Shown: positions 5,871-13,175 of the stretch, in pieces
Position numbering within the stretch: position 1 is the stretch's first letter
Layout: every line of letters starts with the position of its first letter
IMG/VR virus record: IMGVR_UViG_3300008262_003574
Location: 1-24,738 of that record
DNA: 24,738 nucleotides
From: a virus
Direction: 5' to 3' (one strand)
The notes under the pieces: model-generated
The model's input: only the letters and a program-made list of their open reading frames with translations
What the model was told of the DNA's origin: nothing
Database searches by the model: none
Translations under genes and position numbers: made by a program

Positions 5871-8795
5871 ATGGCTCAACAGAATATAAATCAATTCAAT
5901 TTTAAAAAGTGGTATGTTAAACCTGTCCCAAAAATTTTTGACATTTGTTTAGCATCGGATGAAAAAGATTATAACGAAGAAGTTGTATTTTCAACTAATC
6001 TTATTGGTTATAATGATGGTAATAGATTACCTATTTATTTTGATTTAAATAATCCTTTATCATCACAAGAACTAACAATTAACTATGGTGATTTTTTATC
6101 AGGTAATACTTTAGTTTCATTAAATTATTACAATCCACTAAATGATGATTTAAATTGTTTAACCGCATCTACATTATGTGATATTGGATTAACAGGCATA
6201 GATAATGGTTTAGTACCACAGATGACAGGTGAAACAATTAATTACACAATGGGTTTATTTACTGGGTCAAGTAAGTGGGATAGATATTATTTTGATAGAA
6301 GAACAAAATTATTTCAGGTAACTGGATATACGAATCCTCCAAACGAAAGATTTTCAGGAAATACAAAACAAACTTTGTATAATATGGTTTCAGAATCAGG
6401 TTATACTATTACATATTACAATCAATTGTATGGAGGGTTTTATCAAGGTTTCTTTAGATTGTTTGGATATGACTACGAAACATTTCCAAGTAGAACAAAC
6501 GAAGGATGGACTGTTGAAATGTTAATTAGACCAAGATATGTTGATGAATTTGCGCCGACATCATCTCAAACAACTTTAAATTTAACATATCCTGAAAATG
6601 AAAATACTTTTTTCTACTTTGGGGCGAGAGCTGAAAATAAATTCTACCATCACGCATCAGGTTCACCATCTTCAGATAGTGGATACACAAGAGTTACAAG
6701 TGTTTTAAGTGGATGTTTAGAAACTTGTGCTTGTTCAAACACGGGTGTGACCAATTCAAGATGTGTTGAAGTATATGAACCTTTGGTTTATAGTCCACAA
6801 CATAATACAGATTGTAATTGTGGGTGTAACGCAACCACCCAAGTTCCAAATAGTGACAAAGACCCGTTATACGATTCAATGTCAAATTCATTTTCATTGA
6901 GGTTATCAGGTGACCCTAAAAATCCAAAAGTTTGTGTTAAAGTATTAACATTTACAGGTGGATGTGTCACTACTGGTACTTGTCCAACAACAGGTATTAC
7001 ATATCAAACAGGATATACTATTACTGAATATTGTTCATCAAATCAAATTTTTGATTATTGTGAAAGTTTAAATTCTGATTATACAACAAAAGAACATTGG
7101 ATTTTAGTAGATTGTGTGTGGGAAAGAAGTACTTATTTTGATACTTGTGATTTATATTACAGAGGAGGGTTAGGACTAATTAGTGATACAGAATATGTTG
7201 ATAGTTTATCAAATAATACCGTATTATTAATCGAACCACCAATAACACATACAGGTTCAACACCTGCGGAACAAGTTGAGATAGTTAACCTAAATGAAAG
7301 ATGGTTAATTGAGAGAGAAGATAGATTAGGTGTGTTAAAAATCTATATTAACGGAAGATTATTCTATGTTATTAACGGATTTGAAGAGGTAATCCCAAGA
7401 GCTCTAAATACAGAAAAAGAAAAACAATTAGGTGTTCCATTTAATATTTCTTGGGGTGGTGGAACACAAGGTTTAAGAGAGAGTTTAACTTTTACCGGAT
7501 GTCCAACAACCTTAACAGGATTGACATACATGCAAGACCCTGAGGTTATGCCAAATCAAACATTGTCAGGAACTTCATTATCAGGTTTAACAACCAATAT
7601 ACTATTAGAACCAACTTTTGGTGGAACGTTTGATGGTGCAATTTCTCAATTCAGAATGTATACAGAACCATTAAGTTATCCTGAAGTTATACATAATTTT
7701 GATATTTTAAAAAGTCCGTTTTTACTTTTTGACTACGGATGTCCCGATTGTTCTGACGGATTAATTAACGATATTTGTTTATTAGTTTCAGGTAATAATC
7801 TTACAGTTACCTCAACTACTTTTGCCGATAGAACATTTAATTTATATTATGATGTTTCAGAATCAAATCCAAGATATTTGATTACATCAGGTCAGACATT
7901 CCCATTTACAGTTAACAATACTACAATACCTAATTGTTGTTATAATAACTTTTATTTACATTTAATTGAGGATGACCAAACTTTAATTTTAACTTGTTTT
8001 GACCCAAGTAGACCAACACCAACACCGACACCTACCGTCACACCAACACCATCAGTTACTCCAACTATTACGCCAACACCATCGGTTACTCCAACAATTT
8101 ACGCGTCTCCAACACCAACAACAACACCTACTCCAACTAATACTGAAACACCAACAAATACACCAACAAATACTCCTACCGTAACCCAAACCCCTACTAA
8201 TACCGCAACTGTAACTCAAACTCCAACTAATACTGTAACTCCAAGTCAAACTCCTACAAATACACCAACAGTTACACAAACTCCAACAATAACATCAACC
8301 CCAACTAACACGCCAACAGTAACTAAAACACCAACGGTAACTCCTACAGTTAGTTTAACTCCATCACCATCACCTGCGGAACCTTTAAATATGTATGTGA
8401 TTGGTAATGAAAAGAATGGTGACTGTTCAGTATCAAGTATGGTTGTTCAATATAGAGATATTAATGGTAATTATGTTAGTCAAACTTTAGGTTCTCTTAG
8501 TGATATTGGTTATATGACAGTTGTGTCTTACGCGAGTTATCCGCCACGATGGATATCAGGTCCAGCATCACCTGACGGATTTGATTTAATTGATTTAGGA
8601 ACTTATTCATCTACAAGTTGTTATAATTTCCAAGCGACGACTTATTGTCAAACATTACCACCTGACTTAACTTTAAATTATGTGGATTGTAATGGTGTAA
8701 ATCAAACTATAGACTACGCTGGTGAAAGTCTTTACACATTCTCAGCCAGAACATTTACCGCAGAAAACAAAATACAAATTCAGAAACAAGCTTAA
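5871..8795 (+). CDS. Large virion adhesin/fibre-like protein: LamG-like fold, Cys clusters, Pro-Thr hinge
   Basis: 974 residues. Residues about 175-615 read as a LamG/concanavalin-like jelly roll: GWTVEMLIRPRY (~213) is the typical early strand, NTFFYFGARAENKF and SNSFSLRLSGDP follow, LGVLKIYINGRLFYVING (~485-502) is the hallmark central strand pair, and FDGAISQFRMYTEPLS (~587) is the closing strand. A Cys-rich insert (~275-430) contains CLETCAC and DCNCGCN. A mucin-like Pro-Thr hinge occupies about 715-835, followed by a C-terminal beta module of about 140 residues with paired cysteines. It probably binds glycans as a tail or head fibre or surface decoration. No signal peptide is seen, so it is expected to reach the virion by assembly rather than export. 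It is transcribed alone between the divergent small-protein operon and the polymerase gene. The domain call is by pattern; its place in the virion is inferred. Confidence 0.75.
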   Translation: MAQQNINQFNFKKWYVKPVPKIFDICLASDEKDYNEEVVFSTNLIGYNDGNRLPIYFDLNNPLSSQELTINYGDFLSGNTLVSLNYYNPLNDDLNCLTASTLCDIGLTGIDNGLVPQMTGETINYTMGLFTGSSKWDRYYFDRRTKLFQVTGYTNPPNERFSGNTKQTLYNMVSESGYTITYYNQLYGGFYQGFFRLFGYDYETFPSRTNEGWTVEMLIRPRYVDEFAPTSSQTTLNLTYPENENTFFYFGARAENKFYHHASGSPSSDSGYTRVTSVLSGCLETCACSNTGVTNSRCVEVYEPLVYSPQHNTDCNCGCNATTQVPNSDKDPLYDSMSNSFSLRLSGDPKNPKVCVKVLTFTGGCVTTGTCPTTGITYQTGYTITEYCSSNQIFDYCESLNSDYTTKEHWILVDCVWERSTYFDTCDLYYRGGLGLISDTEYVDSLSNNTVLLIEPPITHTGSTPAEQVEIVNLNERWLIEREDRLGVLKIYINGRLFYVINGFEEVIPRALNTEKEKQLGVPFNISWGGGTQGLRESLTFTGCPTTLTGLTYMQDPEVMPNQTLSGTSLSGLTTNILLEPTFGGTFDGAISQFRMYTEPLSYPEVIHNFDILKSPFLLFDYGCPDCSDGLINDICLLVSGNNLTVTSTTFADRTFNLYYDVSESNPRYLITSGQTFPFTVNNTTIPNCCYNNFYLHLIEDDQTLILTCFDPSRPTPTPTPTVTPTPSVTPTITPTPSVTPTIYASPTPTTTPTPTNTETPTNTPTNTPTVTQTPTNTATVTQTPTNTVTPSQTPTNTPTVTQTPTITSTPTNTPTVTKTPTVTPTVSLTPSPSPAEPLNMYVIGNEKNGDCSVSSMVVQYRDINGNYVSQTLGSLSDIGYMTVVSYASYPPRWISGPASPDGFDLIDLGTYSSTSCYNFQATTYCQTLPPDLTLNYVDCNGVNQTIDYAGESLYTFSARTFTAENKIQIQKQA
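8013..8375 (+). repeat. Pro-Thr repeat tract (mucin-like hinge) inside the adhesin gene
   Basis: About 120 codons made almost only of Pro and Thr with scattered Val, Ser, Asn and Gln, in units such as TPTNTPTVTQ. The DNA copies are degenerate: CCA, CCT, CCG and CCC, and ACA, ACT, ACC and ACG, are mixed, so it is a protein-level repeat rather than a recent DNA duplication. Such tracts form stiff extended linkers and are classic O-glycosylation substrates. Confidence 0.92.
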
Positions 8796-8830
8796 ATTTA
8801 ATTTGACTTATAATATTTGATTGGTTAAAC

Positions 8831-8846
8831 TTACCATACAAGGTAA
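8831..8846 (+). promoter_or_regulatory. Hairpin 1 in the polymerase leader
   Basis: TTACC (8831-8835) pairs with GGTAA (8842-8846) around a six-base loop. No T run follows, so it is not a typical terminator. It lies directly before a second hairpin in the 95-base leader of the DNA polymerase gene. Confidence 0.45.
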
Positions 8847-8847
8847 A

Positions 8848-8867
8848 TTCCGACCTTAATTTCGGAA
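8848..8867 (+). promoter_or_regulatory. Hairpin 2 in the polymerase leader: candidate translational operator
   Basis: TTCCGA (8848-8853) pairs perfectly with TCGGAA (8862-8867) around an eight-base loop CCTTAATT, 23 bases before the ATG. T4 DNA polymerase gp43 represses its own mRNA by binding a hairpin with an eight-base loop near its start. This hairpin has the same loop size but a different loop sequence and lies farther from the start. The function is inferred. Confidence 0.45.
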
Positions 8868-8890
8868 GCAAATACACCATTTTAAATTTT

Positions 8891-11686
8891 ATGATATCAA
8901 ACGAAGAAATTGAAAATTTCCTTCAGGGAAATGATGACGAAAAATATATCGTCAGTGTCGAATACGATTACGTCAAAGATTGTGTTTGGAAAATTATCGA
9001 ACACCCAATTCACGGAAAACAAATTAAAAAAGATACCTTCATCCCATTTGCTTGGGTAGGTGATTTACGTGGGTTAAATTTTTATAAATCCTCAAAAGCA
9101 TTACAAAAAGAGGCAATGACAAAACATAAAATTGTCATTGAAAAATTAAGAACTGATGGTAACGAAAGATTAGAAAAAGGTTTAACCTTTATGGTTAAAT
9201 CCTTAAACGGATATCGTTCTCTCATCCAATTTTTTAGAGATGGTGGTGTTGACCCATGGGGTGAAACAACAAAAGGTTTAGTATTAATATTACCACCTGT
9301 TGAACAATTCTTGGTTACAAAAGAAAAACGATTATTCAAGGGATTTGACGATTACAACAGTATTACGAGGTTTGTATTTGACTTAGAGACGACCGCATTA
9401 GAACCAAAGGATGGTCGTATATTCATGATAGGAATGAAAACCAATAAAGGTTTTAGTCAGGTAATTGAGTGTTCAACTGAAGAACAAGAAAGAGAAGGTA
9501 TTATTAAATTTTTTAATACCATAGATGAACTTAAACCAAGTATCATCGCGTCTTATAACGGATTTAACTTTGACTGGTTTTGGTTATTTGAAAGAGCCAA
9601 AGCTTTAAAGTTGGATATTAAGAAAGTTGCCAAAACTCTTAATCCAATCAATCCAATTAAACAATCTGAAAGTTTATTAAAACTTGCAAATGAGGTTGAG
9701 AGATTTAATCAGACATCTATGTGGGGTTATAACGTTGTTGATACGTTACACGCAGTTAGAAGAGCTCAGGCAATCAACTCATCTATCAAATCTGCGGGTT
9801 TGAAATATATTACCCAATACATTAAGGCTGAAGCACCTGACCGTGTTTATATTGACCACACAGATATTGGTCCATTTTATGCAAAGAAAGAAGAGTTTTG
9901 GTTAAACATTCAAAACGGAAAATATAAAAAAGTGGGGGTTGACCCAAAGATTGACGAAGCGTGTTCTAAACATTCAAACATATATATCAAAACAACAGGT
10001 GATGATTTGGTTGAACGATATCTTGACGATGACTTGGAGGAAACTTTAACGGTTGATGAAGAATTCAATCAGGGTTCATTCTTACTTGCATCTTTGGTTC
10101 CAACAACATATGAAAGGGTTTCTACAATGGGAACTGCAACATTATGGGAAATCCAAATGAGAGCATGGTCTTATAAACACATGTTGGCTATTCCTGCTAA
10201 GAATGAAAAGACAGAATTTGTTGGTGGTTTATCACGACTACTTAAAGTAGGTTATTCAACAGATGTATTGAAACTTGACTTCTCATCACTTTATCCGTCA
10301 ATACAACTTGTTCACGATGTATTCCCAACTTGTGATATTACAGGAGCAATGAAAGGAATGTTAAATTACTTCCGTAATACTCGTATCAAGTATAAAAACT
10401 TGGCGAAAGAATATCAGGATATTGATAAAAAACAAGCAACATCTTACGACAGAAAACAATTACCAATTAAGATTTTCATCAACTCAATGTTCGGAGCGTT
10501 ATCCGCTCCACAAGTATATCACTGGGGTGACATGTATATGGGTGAACAGATTACCTGTACAGGACGACAATACCTTCGTCAGATGTTACGTTTCTTTATG
10601 AAACGAGGATATACCCCACTTGTATGTGATACGGATGGTATGAATTTCTCGTTACCTGAAGGTGGTGTTGATGATAGAAGATACATCGGTAAGGGTAAAA
10701 ATTGGTTAGTTAAAGAAGGTAAAGAATACACAGGTTACGACGCTGATGTTGCCGAGTTTAACGATATGTTTATGAAAGGGGCTATGGGACTTGATTGTGA
10801 TGGAACTTGGAAATCCTGTATGAACATTGCTCGTAAGAACTACGCAACAATGGAACATAATGGTAAGATTAAACTCACAGGTAACTCAATCAAGAGTAAG
10901 AAATTACCACTTTACATTGAGGACTTTTTGGATAAAGGAATTAAGATGTTGTTAGAAGGTAATGGACAAGCATTTGTTGAGTGGTATTATGAATATTTAG
11001 AAGTAATCTTTAACCAACAAATTCCTTTAATGAAGATTGCCCAAAGAGCGAAAGTTAAATTATCAATTGATGATTATAACAAACGTTCAAAGGAAAAGAC
11101 CAAGGCCGGTAATGAAATGTCTCGTATGGCTCATATGGAATTGGCAATGAGAGATGGAATTGCGGTTAGTTTAGGTGATGTGATATTCTATGTGAACAAT
11201 GGTGTGAAAGCATCACATGGTGACGTTCAAAAGGTTAATAAACCTAAAAAAGGATGGTCACAATCTGATTTGGATAATATGATGGAAGGATATGGTAAAA
11301 TACCTCGTGAAATGGTTGAATCGTATGTAAAACTTAATTGTTATCGTCTTGACCCATCTGAATTGGAATCAAATCCTGATATGACAGGTGAATATAACGT
11401 AGCTAGAGCGATTGTTACATTTAATAAAAGAATTGAACCTTTGTTAATTGTGTTTAATGAAGAAGTTAGAAATAATCTAATTGTTACCGACCCTAAAGAC
11501 AGAGCTTTATTTACCAAAGAACAATGTAAACTAATTAATGGTGTTCCTTTTGAACCTGCCGACCAAGATAGTATTGAAGATTTGTTAACTATTACAGACC
11601 AAGAAATGGTGTATTGGGGTAAACGAGGAATTGACCCTGAATACATTTATGAATTAGCGGAAGAAGGATGGGAAGAAATGGTTTAA
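8891..11686 (+). CDS. Family B replicative DNA polymerase (T4 gp43-like)
   Basis: 931 residues, close to T4 gp43 (about 900). It replicates the phage genome and proofreads. Proofreading domain: FVFDLET (Asp164, Glu166) Exo I, SYNGFNFDWF (Asp228) Exo II, and YLDDD (Tyr377, Asp381) Exo III. Polymerase domain: motif A LKLDFSSLYPSI (Asp463), motif B KIFINSMFGAL (Lys527, Asn531, Ser532), motif C VCDTDGMNF (Asp580, Asp582), and a basic KSKKLPLY thumb-side segment. Two positions differ from the common forms: NSMFG for NSxYG in motif B and DTDG for DTDS in motif C. The start ATG at 8891 has no Shine-Dalgarno sequence and no TATTTAT element, consistent with earlier expression than the late genes. The 3' end shares the palindrome TTAA with the stop of the convergent 11683 gene. 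Confidence 0.96.
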   Translation: MISNEEIENFLQGNDDEKYIVSVEYDYVKDCVWKIIEHPIHGKQIKKDTFIPFAWVGDLRGLNFYKSSKALQKEAMTKHKIVIEKLRTDGNERLEKGLTFMVKSLNGYRSLIQFFRDGGVDPWGETTKGLVLILPPVEQFLVTKEKRLFKGFDDYNSITRFVFDLETTALEPKDGRIFMIGMKTNKGFSQVIECSTEEQEREGIIKFFNTIDELKPSIIASYNGFNFDWFWLFERAKALKLDIKKVAKTLNPINPIKQSESLLKLANEVERFNQTSMWGYNVVDTLHAVRRAQAINSSIKSAGLKYITQYIKAEAPDRVYIDHTDIGPFYAKKEEFWLNIQNGKYKKVGVDPKIDEACSKHSNIYIKTTGDDLVERYLDDDLEETLTVDEEFNQGSFLLASLVPTTYERVSTMGTATLWEIQMRAWSYKHMLAIPAKNEKTEFVGGLSRLLKVGYSTDVLKLDFSSLYPSIQLVHDVFPTCDITGAMKGMLNYFRNTRIKYKNLAKEYQDIDKKQATSYDRKQLPIKIFINSMFGALSAPQVYHWGDMYMGEQITCTGRQYLRQMLRFFMKRGYTPLVCDTDGMNFSLPEGGVDDRRYIGKGKNWLVKEGKEYTGYDADVAEFNDMFMKGAMGLDCDGTWKSCMNIARKNYATMEHNGKIKLTGNSIKSKKLPLYIEDFLDKGIKMLLEGNGQAFVEWYYEYLEVIFNQQIPLMKIAQRAKVKLSIDDYNKRSKEKTKAGNEMSRMAHMELAMRDGIAVSLGDVIFYVNNGVKASHGDVQKVNKPKKGWSQSDLDNMMEGYGKIPREMVESYVKLNCYRLDPSELESNPDMTGEYNVARAIVTFNKRIEPLLIVFNEEVRNNLIVTDPKDRALFTKEQCKLINGVPFEPADQDSIEDLLTITDQEMVYWGKRGIDPEYIYELAEEGWEEMV

Positions 11687-12018
11687 TACTGTTTCAACCC
11701 GTCTGATGAAACTATAAACCAAGAACCAAATGCGTAGTATAGTTCAACACAAGCTCCCTTTTCAATATTAATTTCATTAAACTCTTCATCAATCAAACCC
11801 TCAATGGGTTTGATTTTTGTATTAGTAAGTGCTTTTACTATTACATGGTCAGTATTGTTATGATTTAAAACAATTTCAATTTCATCTAATTCTTTTGTAA
11901 TTACAACACTTTCACCTTCAGTTGTATATTTTTCATCCGAAATCATACATACTTCAGAAGTTGTTAATACTTGGTTTCCGATGACTCTTCTCATCGGAAT
12001 TGATTTTTGAACACTCAT
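11683..12018 (-). CDS. Small beta-rich probable virion protein
   Basis: 111 residues. The second half (IEIVLNHNNTDHVIVKAL, then IEGLIDEEFNEINIEKG, then CVELYYAFGSWFIVSS) follows the alternating beta pattern ending in V-x-L...W-(F/Y)-I that recurs in short beta domains of phage fibre and head-decoration proteins. It has no catalytic motif. It starts three bases after the stop of the neck-like gene, so both are co-transcribed. Its TAA stop overlaps the polymerase TAA on the other strand through the shared TTAA. The structural assignment rests on sequence pattern and neighbourhood only. Confidence 0.65.
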   Translation of the reverse strand: MSVQKSIPMRRVIGNQVLTTSEVCMISDEKYTTEGESVVITKELDEIEIVLNHNNTDHVIVKALTNTKIKPIEGLIDEEFNEINIEKGACVELYYAFGSWFIVSSDGLKQY

Positions 12019-12021
12019 AAA

Positions 12022-13152
12022 TTAAATAACATACATATTTCTTGGGAACGCTCTAAACTTCATTTGTTTGTTTAGATTTTCAGCAATTAATGCTTCTCGT
12101 TCCATTATTTTTTCAGGACGTAATCTTGTCAATCTACCGTCGGCACCAATTAATTCTTCAATAAGTTTTGTTTTTTCATCTTTACCCTCAGTTGCCAATG
12201 AAGCGTAATCCATTGTTAATTCAGAATCAGGTGTTTTTAAGTTTCCTGAGTATTTTCCTCTTACTTTGGCTAATGTTTCTTTACATCCTGCTACAAAATA
12301 TCTTCTAACCCATTGTTGTGCCGGTTCATTTAAATCCGCCCATGCAATTGAGTTCATAGGTACATCTGAAGGTAGTTTAATAATATCAGGATTTGCGGCC
12401 AAACAAGCGTCTCTATCCTCAGGGCCAACATCATAATACCAATACCAAACTTGTGAATTTCTTAATGATGAGTTACCGAAGTCAAATTTACCACCAGGTG
12501 TTTGCATCAAATGAATTGCCTTTTTACCATTAGGTAAACCTGTTATTCTATAAGTTAAATCACCTGCAATAATTCTTCTTTGAATATTAATTTCTTGTAA
12601 TCTTAACAACATATCAAACGCTGGCATCATAAAGTATGAACCAGTATAACCCATTTGAGAATAACCTGCTGGCCCTGCCATACCATATCCACCTAACGCA
12701 CCAAAACTCCATGGGTCAAATAATACATTATTAAGAGCGGTTGGTGTAAACCATAATAATTCATTAATTTCACGACCTGCTGGAATTTCATAAATTTGTT
12801 GATTTGGAACTAATGTGATATAATCTTTTTTAAGAACCCAATCCCCAAGAGGTGATGATTGTAACCCAACTATTTTGGAATAAGCCTGAGCATATCTATT
12901 TTCAAAATCCAAACTTTTTGTTACAAAAGCTCTTGATAAAGATTGTGTGTCTAAATTTAGATTATTTAATGATGTCCATTGTGATTCAATTAACCAATCT
13001 TGTACATACTGAGCATAATCTCCGATAGAAAATTCTAAGATTGAGTCCATTTGTTCATCTTCTAATTCAATTGAACGAATTGGTGCACCTAATACGTGTC
13101 TAACTTTTGTGTATAGTTGACTTCTGTAAGGTTCTGCGATTATTGTATTCAT
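12022..13152 (-). CDS. Putative neck / head-completion protein (T4 gp13-like)
   Basis: 376 residues. The front contains a helical segment with the pattern ELEDEQMDSILEFSIGDYAQYV (about 29-50), a D-x(2)-(L/M)-D...(A/S)I...F/Y arrangement common in head-tail connector and neck proteins. GDWVLKKDYITLVPNQQIYEIPAGREINELLWF (about 103-135; only the outline counts here) is a strand pair typical of the beta part. A Gly/Tyr/Met-rich loop occupies about 153-176, and a basic helical C-terminus ends in KFRAFPRNMYVI. This would fit T4 gp13, which closes the head and joins it to gp14. A gp14-like and a gp15-like gene lie nearby at 16513-18080 but on the other strand, which is unlike T4, where 13-14-15 are adjacent. 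It could instead be another connector-region structural protein. Confidence 0.6.
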   Translation of the reverse strand: MNTIIAEPYRSQLYTKVRHVLGAPIRSIELEDEQMDSILEFSIGDYAQYVQDWLIESQWTSLNNLNLDTQSLSRAFVTKSLDFENRYAQAYSKIVGLQSSPLGDWVLKKDYITLVPNQQIYEIPAGREINELLWFTPTALNNVLFDPWSFGALGGYGMAGPAGYSQMGYTGSYFMMPAFDMLLRLQEINIQRRIIAGDLTYRITGLPNGKKAIHLMQTPGGKFDFGNSSLRNSQVWYWYYDVGPEDRDACLAANPDIIKLPSDVPMNSIAWADLNEPAQQWVRRYFVAGCKETLAKVRGKYSGNLKTPDSELTMDYASLATEGKDEKTKLIEELIGADGRLTRLRPEKIMEREALIAENLNKQMKFRAFPRNMYVI

Positions 13153-13167
13153 GAAATGATATTTTTA

Positions 13168-13175
13168 TATAAATA
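13168..13175 (-). promoter_or_regulatory. TATTTATA element before the neck-like gene
   Basis: Read leftward it is TATTTATA, 15 bases before the ATG at 13152 and directly after the TGA stop (13176-13178) of the upstream SOD fusion gene. Confidence 0.45.

Noticed and set aside
8052-8279. Antisense open frame rich in Trp, Ser and Cys, and the +2 frame rich in His and Gln at 7999-8184
   Set aside because: Both are by-products of the Pro-Thr repeat DNA read in other frames; composition is absurd for a real protein and there is no start context.
8801-8820. TTGACTTATAAT as a sigma-70-like promoter before the polymerase
   Set aside because: The two boxes are almost adjacent, with no room for the required spacer of about 17 bases.
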